The notes: generated by a model not told the origin, from the sequence alone. A DNA stretch of 64,000 bases from an uncultured Desulfomicrobiaceae bacterium (GCA_937989665.1 CALKRN010000008.1:1-64000); one strand, 5' to 3'; positions 41,846-50,982 are shown, counted from the stretch's first letter. Numbers and translations: made by a program.

Positions 41846-42059
41846 ACGGGCCCCCTTTCCACGTAAATTTGGCGCGTGCGCCAGGAAATACGGTATGTTT
41901 CGGCCATCTGGCCGCATTCGTCTGGGGTCAGTCGGGGCTCTTGCCTTTCGCCCCTCATTGGTCCAAGCATCCCTCCCGCTTGCGGTGCCCATGCGGGCCC
42001 TCGCACGAGGGCATTCAATTTTTTCAAGATTTTGGCCCTATAGAGAGGGGGTTGGGAAA

Positions 42060-43034
42060 TTGTCAAGACAGCTTCTTTTTCCAAGGGGTTATCCTGACGG
42101 CGGTCTGCGGCTGCTCCGTCTGCCCCCGGCAACCATCGACACCGCTGGATCATGGCTCCCATGGTCCGAGGCCCCAAGCCCAGAGCTCAAGGCAAATGTG
42201 GAGCGCTGGGGCATCCTCCACCCCATCCTCGTGGATGCGAGCGCCGACCGACCAGTCCTCCTTGATGGACTGGCCCGGCTCCAACTCGCCCAGGCCACGG
42301 AGCATGACCTCCTTGCCCTGGACGTTGGTCCCCTCTCACCGAGCGAGCGCCTCATCCACCACCTGGCCGCCAATTTCCATAAACCCCCCACCGAGGCCCG
42401 GCTCATCGCCGCCTGCCGGGCAGCCACCTCCCTGGGCAGCACCGTTGAAGAGGCCCTCGCCATCCTCCACCTCCATCCCAAGACCAAGACCGCTCGGCTG
42501 CTGGCAGACTGGCTCACCCTCCCCCCTACCTGGGATACGTGGCTCGCCCGCGGCCATGCCTGCCTCGCCGCCGCTCCCCTCCTCGCCCGTCTCACCGCAG
42601 AAGAACGCGCCGCCGTGGAGCCGCTCCTCGCGGCCTATGCCTGGTCCCAAGGGGCGCTCATCAATCTCCTCTCGTGGCTCACCGAGGCCGCCTGCCGCGA
42701 CAACGTGCCCATGCCGAAACTCGTGGCCCAGCTCTCCCTCGAAGACGTCCACCAACTCTCGCCCCAAGATGCCATGGCCCGTCTCCTCGCCGTGGCAAAG
42801 CGCCTGCGCTATCCCGAGCGCAGCCGACTGGAAGCCCGCTGGAGCGAGGCGGTGCGCGCCCTTCACCTCCCTGCACCCTGGCAGATCCACCGGACGGACG
42901 AGTTTGAAACCGGCACCGTGGAGCTGCGGCTGCGGATCGCCCAACCTGCAGAAGTGGCTGCGGCGGCAGCGGCCCTCGCCCAGCAGGCCCAGTCCACCGC
43001 CTGGCAGGACATCCTGGAGGTCGGGCGTGCGTGA
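42060..43034 (+). CDS. ParB-like nuclease/partition domain protein
   Basis: 324 residues if translation starts at the TTG at 42060, which has GAGAGGGG upstream; a longer form from ATG 41991 is possible. The N-terminal half has the ParB shape: I-L-H-P-I-L-V-D, V-L-L-D-G-L-A-R-L and L-I-A-A-C-R-A, followed by helical segments similar to a DNA-binding core. There is no ParA gene nearby, so chromosome partition is not implied. The stop overlaps the GTG of the SPL-like radical SAM gene by 8 bases, so the two proteins are made together. Confidence 0.7.
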   Translation: MSRQLLFPRGYPDGGLRLLRLPPATIDTAGSWLPWSEAPSPELKANVERWGILHPILVDASADRPVLLDGLARLQLAQATEHDLLALDVGPLSPSERLIHHLAANFHKPPTEARLIAACRAATSLGSTVEEALAILHLHPKTKTARLLADWLTLPPTWDTWLARGHACLAAAPLLARLTAEERAAVEPLLAAYAWSQGALINLLSWLTEAACRDNVPMPKLVAQLSLEDVHQLSPQDAMARLLAVAKRLRYPERSRLEARWSEAVRALHLPAPWQIHRTDEFETGTVELRLRIAQPAEVAAAAAALAQQAQSTAWQDILEVGRA

Positions 43035-44124
43035 CCTCCTGCCTGCCCTCCAGGCCCGCATCACCTCCGTGGTCGTGGACGATACCGTGGCGAGCGTCCC
43101 TCTCGCACATCGGGTCCGCACCCTTCTGCCCGCAGCCCAATGGCAGACCCGCCAACCAGAGGACCCCTTGCCCCGTGACGCCCGCACCCTCTACCTCAAG
43201 GCCTTTCGTGGCCGCTTCCTGCGCCCCTGTCCTGGCACGAGCCACTACCGCTGCTGCGGCTACCACATCCTCCACATCGGGGAAAACTGCCCCCTCGCCT
43301 GCTCCTACTGCATCCTCCAGGCCTATTTCGATGACCCTACCCTCAAGGTATGGGCCAACTGGGACGACCTGGAGGCCGAGGTTGTCACCACCCTCCGCGC
43401 CTACCCCAAGCGGCGATGGCGCCTCGGGACCGGGGAATTCACGGACTCTTTAGCCCTTGAGCCTCTCACGGGAATGAGCGCCTGGCTCGTGGAGCTGCTC
43501 TCGCCTTGGGCCAATGTCGTCTTGGAGCTCAAATCTAAAGTGGCGGATCTCTCCTGGCTCGCCGCGGTCCGCGACCCCCGCCGGGTGCTTGCCGCCTGGT
43601 CCGTCAATGCGCCAGAGGTCATTGCCCGCGAAGAACAGGGGCCACGGGCGGACCTCCTGCAGCGCCTTAACGCTGCACGCACCTGTGCCGCGGCAGGAGT
43701 ACGCGTGTGCCTCCACTTTGATCCCATCCTCTTCTATCCCGGCTGGGAGCAAGGATACCAGCAGGCAGTGGAGGCCATTGCCGACACCCTGCGGCCCAAG
43801 GATGTGGCCTTCATCAGCCTCGGCTCTTTCCGTGGCATGCCACGGCTCATTGCCTCCATCCGCGAACGGTTCCCTCAAGCTCAATATGCCGTGGCCGAAC
43901 TTGTCCCTGGACTCGACGGGAAGCTGCGGCTGCTGCGTCCCCTACGCACCCGCCAGCTGGCCTTTGTTGCCCAATTGCTCCGCCAGGCTGGCTTTGGCGA
44001 CCAACTCTACCTCTGCATGGAGTCCGATGTGGTCTGGCAAGCAGTCCTTGGCATAACGCCAGGCCAACGCGGGGGACTGGCACGCTATCTCGAGCACCTG
44101 GCGTTTGATACCCCGAACCGTTAG
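43027..44124 (+). CDS. SPL-family radical SAM protein
   Basis: 365 residues. The radical SAM cluster motif is C-P-L-A-C-S-Y-C near residues 88-95 (C-x3-C-x2-C), within a region like spore photoproduct lyase (N-C-P-L-A-C-S-Y-C-I-L-Q). The central barrel continues with L-E-L-K-S-K and H-F-D-P. It starts with GTG at 43027 behind CTGGAGG and overlaps the ParB-like stop. The family includes DNA photolesion lyases, but this genome is unlikely to form spores, so the substrate is unknown. A companion ParB-like protein argues for a DNA-related substrate. Confidence 0.8.
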   Translation: MRDLLPALQARITSVVVDDTVASVPLAHRVRTLLPAAQWQTRQPEDPLPRDARTLYLKAFRGRFLRPCPGTSHYRCCGYHILHIGENCPLACSYCILQAYFDDPTLKVWANWDDLEAEVVTTLRAYPKRRWRLGTGEFTDSLALEPLTGMSAWLVELLSPWANVVLELKSKVADLSWLAAVRDPRRVLAAWSVNAPEVIAREEQGPRADLLQRLNAARTCAAAGVRVCLHFDPILFYPGWEQGYQQAVEAIADTLRPKDVAFISLGSFRGMPRLIASIRERFPQAQYAVAELVPGLDGKLRLLRPLRTRQLAFVAQLLRQAGFGDQLYLCMESDVVWQAVLGITPGQRGGLARYLEHLAFDTPNR

Positions 44125-44143
44125 CCCCACCAACCGCTTCCCC

Positions 44144-44647
44144 ATGCACCAACCTCCCCCCACCTTCCAGCGCCTCACTACCACCTATGTCCCCGAAGAG
44201 GACCGCATCCGCCTTGCTGGCCAGCTGGCTGACCACACGACAGCGGTGCTCTGGTGCACCCAGCGGCTCCTGCGCGGCCTCTTACCCCCGCTTTGGTCCT
44301 GGGCCGAAAACCGCGCCCGCCACCTCCCCAACAAAGAGGCCTACCTCGAGTTCCTCCAAGCCTCCGCCCAAGCGCGCCTCACGCCTACACCCCCAGTCGC
44401 CACCAAGGGAGGCGAGACCTCATGGCTGGTTTTGGCCGTGGACCTCCAGGCGGACGAAGCCGCGGTGAGGCTCACCTTCCGCGGACCAGAAGACCACGCC
44501 GCCACCCTCCTTCTGGCCGAGGTCCCCCTGCGCCAATGGCTGGGGATCCTGCGCGGCCTCTTTTGCAGCGCCGGTTGGTCCCTGGAAGACTGGCCAAGCT
44601 GGCTCATCTCCCAGGAGATCACCGGTGCCGCCCCCTGCCTCCAGTAA
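44144..44647 (+). CDS. hypothetical protein
   Basis: 167 residues from the ATG at 44144, 19 bases after the SPL-like stop. Tryptophan-rich helical segments (L-R-G-L-L-P-P-L-W-S-W-A-E) alternate with beta-like stretches (W-L-V-L-A-V-D-L-Q). There is no signal peptide, Cys cluster or recognised motif. Its reading frame is consistent with coding bias, and it is probably co-transcribed with the ParB-like/SPL-like pair. Confidence 0.55.
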   Translation: MHQPPPTFQRLTTTYVPEEDRIRLAGQLADHTTAVLWCTQRLLRGLLPPLWSWAENRARHLPNKEAYLEFLQASAQARLTPTPPVATKGGETSWLVLAVDLQADEAAVRLTFRGPEDHAATLLLAEVPLRQWLGILRGLFCSAGWSLEDWPSWLISQEITGAAPCLQ

Positions 44648-44719
44648 TCCCCCATATCTTGCCCCCAGGCCGTAGGCCGACTAAAGGGCATCCTCCCTTT
44701 CGGAACGTAAGGAGGAACC

Positions 44720-45907
44720 ATGGCCTCAGGGACGTGGATACACCATCCCAAAACTCGACGCATACTCATCATCTTCTGCCTTTTCCTGGCCGCAGGCGGA
44801 GGATACCTCTGGTGGACCCATGGCCAGGAGACAACGGACGATGCCTTTGTGGACGGCCATATCCACCCCGTCGCCGCCCGGGTCCCGGGGACCGTGATGG
44901 CCGTGCTGGTGGAAGACAATGCGCTGGTGGAGGAAGGGGAGCCCCTCGTGCTCCTCGACCCCACCGACTTCGAAGTGGCCGTGGCCCAAGCCCGAGCGGA
45001 TCTCGCCACGGCCGAAGCGTTGCTCGCTTCAGCTTCGGTGGGCGTCCCACTTCAGGCCAATCAAACGGCCTTCCAAGTGGCTGGAGCCGAGGCGAGCGTG
45101 GAAACCGCCCGGCGGGCCTTAGCAGGAGCTGAGGCCGAGGCCCTCGCTGCGGCCCAACAGGTGGCAGGGGCGGCAGCCCTCCTGCGCCAAGCCGAGCTCG
45201 ATCTCCAACGCCAAACGATCCTCCGCCGCCAAGACCTCACGCCCCAGGCCAGCCTGGATGCCGCGCGCACCGCCTACAACCAGGCCCAGGCAGGTCTCAA
45301 TGCGGCCCGGGCGCGCCATGCCGCGGCCCTCGCAACCTCCCAACGTGCCCGCAGCGAGCTCGAACGGGCCCAAGCGACCGCAGCCCTCGCGGCCACAGGA
45401 CACGAAGTCACGACCATCAAGGACTTGGAACGCCGTGCCCATGCGGCACGGGTAGCATTGGCCGAGGCACGGTTGCGCCAAGCCGAACTCCAACTGAGTT
45501 ATACCCGCATCCTCGCCCCAACCCGCGGCCGCGTGAGCAAAAAAAGCGTCGAACCAGGCCAGGTCGTGGCCAGCGGCAAACCGCTTTTGGCCATCGTCCC
45601 CCTCGATCCAGGGTCCTTATGGATTACCGCCAATTTCAAAGAGAACCAAATCGGCCGCATGCGCCCCGGACAACGGGTCGATATCCAGGTCGATGCCCTG
45701 CCTGGGGTGCGTCTCACCGGCCACGTGGACTCCCTGACTGCTGGCACTGGCGCGGTCTTTTCCCTCTTTCCCCCAGAAAATGCCATGGGGAACTACGTCA
45801 AAGTCGTGCAGCGCATCCCCGTGCGCATCACGCTCGACCCCTACGACCCCAACGCTGTCCCGCTGCGTCTGGGCCTCAGCGTCGTCCCCACCGTGCACCT
45901 CGACTAA
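44720..45907 (+). CDS. EmrA-like efflux pump membrane fusion protein
   Basis: 395 residues. One N-terminal membrane helix (I-L-I-I-F-C-L-F-L-A-A-G) is followed by T-T-D-D-A-F-V-D-G-H, a signature of the EmrA group, then lipoyl-like, long coiled-coil and beta domains (Y-T-R-I-L-A-P-T-R-G-R-V-S, G-S-L-W-I-T-A-N-F-K-E-N-Q). It links the EmrB-type permease to an outer-membrane channel; no TolC gene is adjacent, so the type I system's channel or another is shared. AAGGAGG precedes the ATG. Confidence 0.92.
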   Translation: MASGTWIHHPKTRRILIIFCLFLAAGGGYLWWTHGQETTDDAFVDGHIHPVAARVPGTVMAVLVEDNALVEEGEPLVLLDPTDFEVAVAQARADLATAEALLASASVGVPLQANQTAFQVAGAEASVETARRALAGAEAEALAAAQQVAGAAALLRQAELDLQRQTILRRQDLTPQASLDAARTAYNQAQAGLNAARARHAAALATSQRARSELERAQATAALAATGHEVTTIKDLERRAHAARVALAEARLRQAELQLSYTRILAPTRGRVSKKSVEPGQVVASGKPLLAIVPLDPGSLWITANFKENQIGRMRPGQRVDIQVDALPGVRLTGHVDSLTAGTGAVFSLFPPENAMGNYVKVVQRIPVRITLDPYDPNAVPLRLGLSVVPTVHLD

Positions 45908-45908
45908 G

Positions 45909-47432
45909 ATGAACGCCGCCAACACGTGGTGGATCACGGCGAGCGTCATGATCCCGACGCTCCTCGAAATCCTCGACACCTCCATTGCCAACGTCGCCCT
46001 CGGCCACATCCAGGGGGCGCTGTCCGCCGGACAAGACGAGGTCACCTGGGTCCTGACCTCGTACCTCGTGGCCAATGCCGTGGTGATCCCCATGAGCGGC
46101 TGGCTGGGTCGCGTCATGGGGCGCACGCGCTATCTCCTCGCCTCAGTGGTGGTGTTCACGGGCGCCTCCATGCTCTGTGGCCTGGCTACCAGCCTCGAGG
46201 CCCTCGTCTTCTTCCGGATTCTCCAAGGCATCGGTGGAGGCGGCCTCCAACCCGTCTCCCAGGCCATCTTGCTCGAGACCTTTCCCCCAGCCCAGCGCGG
46301 GCTCGCCATGGCTGTCTTTGCCATGGGCGCGGTACTCGGCCCCATCCTTGGCCCCCTTTTGGGCGGCTACCTCACGGACCACGCATCCTGGCATTGGATC
46401 TTCTTCATCAACGTGCCGGTAGGCCTCGTGGCGGTCCTCATGATCCATTCCTTCGTGGAAGACCCCCCCTACCTTGTCCGGCGCCAGGCCGGCGAGATCA
46501 TAGACGGCGTCGGCCTCGCCTTGCTTTGCGTCGGGCTTGGCTGCTTGCAAGTCCTCCTCGATAAAGGCCAGCAAGAAGATTGGTTCGCCTCCCCGGCCAT
46601 GACCGCCCTCGCCATCGTCGCTGCGGTCTGCCTCGCCTCGCTCATCATCTGGGAACTGCGCCACCCCAACCCCGTGGTGGATCTGCGCATTTTTGCAGAC
46701 CGCAATTTTGCCACCGGCAATATCGTTATGTTCTTCGGCTTTTTTGCCTTTTTTGGCGCCATCGTGCTCTTACCCATGTATCTGCAAAACCTCATGGGCT
46801 ACACGGCCTGGCTTGCCGGCATCGTCCTTGGCCCCAGCGGGGCGATTATGCTCCTCCTCCTTCCGGTTGTCGGCCGTCTTACCCAAACAATGGACGCCCG
46901 CCTCATCTTGTGCTTCGGCCTCCTGGTCTCAGGCGCCTCGCTGGTCACCATGGCCCACTTCACCCTAGAGATTGGCATTGGCACGGCAATGATGGCTCGC
47001 AACATCCAAGCAATCGGAATTGCATGCTTTTTTGTTCCACTGTCCTACCTCACCATGGCCTTTGTACCCAAAGAGCGCATGAGCAATGCTTCGGCCTTAT
47101 TCAACCTCCTTCGCAATTTAGGAGGTTCCTTTGGCACGGCCTTTGTCACCACCATGCTCGCCCGCCGCGCCCAGCTGCACCAAACCCATCTCATTGAGCA
47201 CCTCTCCCCTTACGATCTCCCTTTCCAGGAAGCCGTCTCTCAACTCGAGTCGCTGCTGGACAGCACGGACGTAGCCCTTGGCGCCGTGTATCGGGCCACC
47301 CTGCGCCAAGCTGCTTATCTTGCCTATATGGACGTCTTTTTCCTCCAAGCCCTTTTCTTTTTTGCCCTGGCCGGGTTCATGTGGATCGTCCGCCGGCCAA
47401 ACCATGACGGAGATATCCCGCTGGGGCACTAA
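45909..47432 (+). CDS. EmrB/QacA-type MFS drug efflux permease (DHA2, 14 helices)
   Basis: 507 residues with about 14 hydrophobic segments. Motifs near the N-terminus are L-E-I-L-D-T-S-I-A-N-V-A-L (DHA2 motif D1) and W-V-L-T-S-Y-L-V-A-N-A; motif A is G-W-L-G-R-V-M-G-R-T-R, and motif C is visible in V-L-G-P-I-L-G-P. The start at 45909 follows the stop of the fusion-protein gene by 1 base. It pairs with that protein to export lipophilic toxic compounds by proton exchange. The actual substrate is unknown. Confidence 0.93.
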   Translation: MNAANTWWITASVMIPTLLEILDTSIANVALGHIQGALSAGQDEVTWVLTSYLVANAVVIPMSGWLGRVMGRTRYLLASVVVFTGASMLCGLATSLEALVFFRILQGIGGGGLQPVSQAILLETFPPAQRGLAMAVFAMGAVLGPILGPLLGGYLTDHASWHWIFFINVPVGLVAVLMIHSFVEDPPYLVRRQAGEIIDGVGLALLCVGLGCLQVLLDKGQQEDWFASPAMTALAIVAAVCLASLIIWELRHPNPVVDLRIFADRNFATGNIVMFFGFFAFFGAIVLLPMYLQNLMGYTAWLAGIVLGPSGAIMLLLLPVVGRLTQTMDARLILCFGLLVSGASLVTMAHFTLEIGIGTAMMARNIQAIGIACFFVPLSYLTMAFVPKERMSNASALFNLLRNLGGSFGTAFVTTMLARRAQLHQTHLIEHLSPYDLPFQEAVSQLESLLDSTDVALGAVYRATLRQAAYLAYMDVFFLQALFFFALAGFMWIVRRPNHDGDIPLGH

Positions 47433-47760
47433 TCCCAAAGCCATCTCTGACGAGAGCCGAGTTCCTGAGCCGTTGCCTTGGCACAGCATCGTCTCGGTCA
47501 GGGATTTAGAACAAACTCCAACGGTGGAAGAGGGCTTGAATAACCCCTTTTAGTCTCACAGCGCCCACCACAAAACCCCTGCCGGGAGGTTTTCACGGTG
47601 CACGGCCAAGCCCCCAGGCGGCCTAGCGCGGCGGGGTCTTGGGGGCCAAGGCAATGCTGGATTTGGTGGGGGGCCTGCGCGCTGGCAAGGCACAAAACGC
47701 CCTGGCGAACCAGCCCTTTCTCGCCAAGTCATTAAGGGCCTTCCAGGCGCCCAATCTGCT
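47433..47760. other. gene-free stretch between emrB-type gene and tRNA-Leu
   Basis: Frames open on either strand are short, G+C-driven and without motif or ribosome binding site. I see no tRNA or repeat here. GGCACAAAACGCCCTGG near 47690 resembles part of the tRNA-Leu terminator downstream (AAAACGCCCTGA) but does not form a hairpin. Confidence 0.45.
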
Positions 47761-47794
47761 GGAAAAACAAAACGCCCTGACACATCAGGGCGTT
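47761..47794 (-). terminator. terminator of tRNA-Leu(GAG)
   Basis: On the minus strand AACGCCCTGA pairs with TCAGGGCGTT around CACA-type loop bases, followed by TTGTTTTTCC. It lies 11 bases after the tRNA CCA. Confidence 0.85.
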
Positions 47795-47804
47795 GTCGGT
47801 GGGT

Positions 47805-47889
47805 TGGTGCAGTGGGAGGGACTCGAACCCTCACGGGATACCCCACTACCCCCTCAAGATAGCGTGTCTACCAGTTCCACCACCACTGC
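47805..47889 (-). tRNA. tRNA-Leu (anticodon GAG)
   Basis: 85 bases on the minus strand with encoded CCA. The acceptor GCAGTGG pairs with CCACTGC; the anticodon stem CTATC/GGTAG (one T-G pair) closes the loop TTGAGGG with anticodon GAG; a long variable arm follows, as in leucine tRNAs. It reads CUC and CUU. Confidence 0.93.
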
Positions 47890-47893
47890 AGGG

Positions 47894-47928
47894 CAGGAGG
47901 GGCTCCTAGCCACAGCCTGTCCCCTTGT
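47894..47928 (-). promoter_or_regulatory. probable sigma-70 promoter of tRNA-Leu(GAG)
   Basis: On the minus strand TGGACA is followed after 17 bases by TAGGAG, ending about 17 bases before the tRNA. The boxes are imperfect but similar in shape to those of the other tRNA units here. The coordinates of the boxes are approximate. Confidence 0.4.
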
Positions 47929-47939
47929 CCAGCATTTTT

Positions 47940-48122
47940 TTACTCGCGAGAAATGGCGCTGGCCGGACAGCTATCGATGGCCTCGTCGGCACAGGGGGCC
48001 GTCGAGTTGGGATCTTTCACCATCGCCTTTTCCTCGCCCTCCATCATGGCAAAGACATCCGGGCACAGTTCGACACAGGTTTCACAGCCAACACATTCGT
48101 CATAATCGATCACGATCCCCAT
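47940..48122 (-). CDS. [4Fe-4S] ferredoxin, Desulfovibrio type
   Basis: 60 residues. The first cluster motif is [12 protein letters not shown]; the C-x2-C-x2-C-x3-C-P spacing binds one [4Fe-4S] cluster, with a final cysteine in C-P-A-S-A-I. A central acidic insertion (E-G-E-E-K-A) and a cysteine in C-A-D-E are as in monocluster Desulfovibrio ferredoxins, where the latter may form a disulfide. It carries low-potential electrons in the cytoplasm. AAGGAGG lies 8-14 bases before the ATG. It is a single-gene unit. Confidence 0.92.
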   Translation of the reverse strand: MGIVIDYDECVGCETCVELCPDVFAMMEGEEKAMVKDPNSTAPCADEAIDSCPASAISRE

Positions 48123-48254
48123 AGAAACCTCCTTGTTGGTAAATGGGTTTACTCCCCTGTAGCGAGGGGCTTGGCGCTAGGCAAGAGGGAAGCGGCAACT
48201 CCAAGCGTTCTTCGCATGGCATACTTCTCGCTTCTCGTCCCTCCAGGAGGTATT

Positions 48255-48947
48255 ATGTGGACTTCGCGATCTCCCCTCGGCCAGCTGCCCGCCACTCCTC
48301 TTGGGGAATCCCCCTGGCCCGAACGTCAGCCCGTTGACACCCCTCGCCGACCGAGTAGCTGGGCCGTTCCTTGGTCTGACCTCATGATGACGATGTTCGT
48401 CCTCTTTGCGGTGCTCTATGCCCTGCAAGGGGCACGGATGACGCCAAGCGGGCCGCGAGAGACGCCCACGCCGGTCGTCCTCGCCACCGTGGCCCCACCG
48501 GCGGCAGCCCTTCCGGGGCCCCTGCGCGAGGCAGCCGACCAACTGCGGCGCTTAAGCGACTCCCCAGGAGTCTTGACCGTGGAGATCATCTCCGGCGGGG
48601 TGCGCCTTGCCCTCGCCCCTCACGCCACCCCAGCTCCCCTCCTCAACGAAGTGAGCCGCATTCTCGCCGGCATTCCTCTGCCTGTGCAGGTAGTCGGCCA
48701 TGGCCGCGGGCCCAAGGCCTGGGAAAAGGCGTCTCGCGCCGCAGAGAGCATCGCCCAAACCCTCAAAGGGCAAGGTGTGGCCGAAAATCGCCTCTGGGTC
48801 ACGGCCCGTTATGGCGATGATGCCCCCACCTCTGCCTTGGACCAAGACTGGGTGGATATCCTCCTCGGCGCTGCCCCCCAACTGCCGCCACCACATCCGC
48901 TGGTTGACGTCCCCCACATCGCTGCTTGGCTCCGTGGAGGTATCTGA
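48255..48947 (+). CDS. MotB-like stator protein with a shortened, degenerate periplasmic domain
   Basis: 230 residues. A membrane helix around residues 41-60 contains the essential aspartate (Asp42 in W-S-D-L-M-M-T-M-F-V-L-F), as in MotB. The periplasmic part is short, and instead of the clear OmpA motif it has only faint traces (V-Q-V-V-G-H-G-R-G, A-E-N-R-L-W-V-T-A). CCAGGAGG precedes the ATG. It is followed by motA-type gene with a 1-base TGATG overlap, the reverse of the usual A-B order. It may form a second stator or a different ion-driven complex. Confidence 0.72.
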   Translation: MWTSRSPLGQLPATPLGESPWPERQPVDTPRRPSSWAVPWSDLMMTMFVLFAVLYALQGARMTPSGPRETPTPVVLATVAPPAAALPGPLREAADQLRRLSDSPGVLTVEIISGGVRLALAPHATPAPLLNEVSRILAGIPLPVQVVGHGRGPKAWEKASRAAESIAQTLKGQGVAENRLWVTARYGDDAPTSALDQDWVDILLGAAPQLPPPHPLVDVPHIAAWLRGGI

Positions 48948-49864
48948 TGGACGTGCGCACGCTCCTGGCCCTCTTGGGGGCGCTCGCCCTCCTTGGCGCA
49001 GGGGTCGCCGGCAGCGGAAACCTTGCCACCTATGCCAACCTGCCTGGCCTGCTCGTTGTCGTTGGCGGGACCTTAGCAGCGGCCGTGGTCGCCTTTCCTC
49101 TGGAGCGCCTAGGTTATACCCTCAAAGTCGTAGCTACGGTGTGCCGCAGCCGTCGCATAGCGCCGGCCACTATGGTGGAGATCCTGGTGGATTTGTCGGT
49201 CAAAAGCCGCATCCGCGGCATCCAGTCCCTCACCGAAGACGAGCGCGAGGCGTCGATCCTCTTTCTGCGCCGCGCTCTTGGTCTCGTCGTGGACAATCAC
49301 CCTCGCGAGCAGATTCGGGACCTCTTGGGTACCGAGATGGCCTCGTTCCAGCAGCGGCGCGAAGAATCCGAACGCGTCCTGCGCGTGCTGGCAGACTTTG
49401 CCCCGGCCTTTGGCCTTGCCGGGAGCGTGGTGGGGCTCATGGGCATGCTCGCTGGCATGGGCGATGTCGCGGCCATGGTGCGCGCCATTCCCGTGGCGCT
49501 GACCTCTACCCTCTACGGCGTCCTCCTGGCCCACCTCGTCTTCCTGCCACTGGCCGCACGGGTGCGGGAAGGCACCGAGCACGAACTCCTCCTCCAGCGC
49601 ATCGTAGCCGAGGCCATGCTCGCCATCCAAGAAGAGCGCAACCCACGCCATCTGGAGATGAAACTCAAAAGCTTCCTCACCCCAGCAGAGCGAGGCGGAC
49701 GCCTCGTGTCCTTAGCGCGCATCCAAGAACGCTTCGGCATTGGCCACACCGATGCCGAGGGAGCGCATCCTCGTACCACAGAGGCCACAGACACCTCCCT
49801 GCCCAGCGCTCCTCCAGCGGCCTCAGAACCCCTCGCCAAGACAACCCGCCAGACCGCTGGCTAG
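48947..49864 (+). CDS. MotA-type stator channel protein (second copy)
   Basis: 305 residues with the MotA plan: two N-terminal helices, a cytoplasmic domain (F-L-R-R-A-L-G-L-V-V-D-N), then two helices starting F-G-L-A-G-S-V-V-G-L-M-G-M-L and T-S-T-L-Y-G-V-L-L-A. Compared with the first MotA (17551-18306) it is 54 residues longer, with a proline/threonine-rich C-terminal tail. The start at 48947 is set by the TGATG overlap. It is paired with the MotB-like gene upstream. Confidence 0.8.
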   Translation: MDVRTLLALLGALALLGAGVAGSGNLATYANLPGLLVVVGGTLAAAVVAFPLERLGYTLKVVATVCRSRRIAPATMVEILVDLSVKSRIRGIQSLTEDEREASILFLRRALGLVVDNHPREQIRDLLGTEMASFQQRREESERVLRVLADFAPAFGLAGSVVGLMGMLAGMGDVAAMVRAIPVALTSTLYGVLLAHLVFLPLAARVREGTEHELLLQRIVAEAMLAIQEERNPRHLEMKLKSFLTPAERGGRLVSLARIQERFGIGHTDAEGAHPRTTEATDTSLPSAPPAASEPLAKTTRQTAG

Positions 49865-50040
49865 ATTTATCCCGCCTTGAGGGCCTCACGAGCCCGTAGG
49901 TCGCGTGGGGCGCCCACCACCAAAACTCTCGCGGCAGCGCATCCTGGAGGGCTAGCGCCTCCCAGGGGCAAGGAGCGCTGCGCCTCGGCCCCTGTGCCGG
50001 GAAGCAAAAAGCCCCCAGGCCCTCCCCTAGGCCACAAGGT

Positions 50041-50982
50041 TTACGCCTTGGCCTCAGGCTGGGCGAGGATCGTGCGGCCCAAGGCCACGTCGCGGGCGAT
50101 CTGCGCCCGCAGCTCCTCGACATCGGCGAACTTGCGCTCGCCCCGCAGCCGCTGCACGAGATGCAAGGTGAGGTGGCGCCCATAAAGATCAGCTGAAAAA
50201 TCAAGCAGATGGGCCTCGACAGAGAGCACTTCGCCGCCAAAGGTAGGATTAAAACCGATGTTGAGCACAGCGGGGTACTTGAGCCCATCCCACTCCGCCC
50301 AAGCGCAGTACACCCCGGTCTTGGGGAAGAGCTCGTCGGTGAGCAGGACATTGGCCGTGGGGAAGCCAAGGAGCGCCCCGCCCCGCCGCTGCCCCGGGAC
50401 GACCGTACCTTCAATGGCATGAAAACGCCCCAACAGGGGCCGTACCCCCCACACGTCTCCTGCCAGGAGGAGATCGCGGATGCGGGTTGAGCTCACCACG
50501 ACACCATCCACCAATACCGGCGGGATCTGTTCCACAACAAAGCCCAAGCGAGCACCAAGTCGAGCTACGAGGTCATAATTACCGGCCCGGCCTTTACCAA
50601 AGGCATAGTCATAGCCAATAAAGAGCTGGCGGACGCGCAACTGCCCCACGAGGATATCTTCCACAAAACGTTCGGGCGGCATGGCGGCGAGCGTCCCGTC
50701 AAAGGTGAGGGTGAGGAGGGCATCTACCCCGAGGGCGGCAATGCAGCGGGCCTTCTGGGCTGGGGTGGTGATACAGGGCGGGTGGGGCCGACCGGTGAAA
50801 AAGCGCACCGGATGGGGATCAAAGGTCACCACCACCGCGGGCACGCCCAAGGCACGGGCTGCATCCCGCGTACGCCCAATGAGGGCCTGATGCCCGAGAT
50901 GCACGCCATCGAAATTACCGATGGTCAGACACGAACCGGCAGCGATGCCGGGGATTTGCTGTGCATGGGTAGCCTGAACCAT
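50041..50982 (-). CDS. ribF: bifunctional riboflavin kinase/FAD synthetase
   Basis: 313 residues. The FAD synthetase half (about 1-190) has T-I-G-N-F-D-G-V-H-L-G-H and I-G-Y-D-Y-A-F-G-K-G; the riboflavin kinase half (about 190-313) has G-F-P-T-A-N-V, G-V-Y-C-A-W and the V-E-A-H-L-L-D-F active-site strand. It makes FMN and FAD. The start at 50982 rather than 50994 fits the GGGGGAC site. It lies alone between two plus-strand genes and is convergent with neither. Confidence 0.95.
   Translation of the reverse strand: MVQATHAQQIPGIAAGSCLTIGNFDGVHLGHQALIGRTRDAARALGVPAVVVTFDPHPVRFFTGRPHPPCITTPAQKARCIAALGVDALLTLTFDGTLAAMPPERFVEDILVGQLRVRQLFIGYDYAFGKGRAGNYDLVARLGARLGFVVEQIPPVLVDGVVVSSTRIRDLLLAGDVWGVRPLLGRFHAIEGTVVPGQRRGGALLGFPTANVLLTDELFPKTGVYCAWAEWDGLKYPAVLNIGFNPTFGGEVLSVEAHLLDFSADLYGRHLTLHLVQRLRGERKFADVEELRAQIARDVALGRTILAQPEAKA

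Noticed and set aside
49865-50040. Possible gene between the MotA-type gene and ribF
   Set aside because: Frames are short and motif-free; no tRNA or terminator is clear. Left as intergenic.
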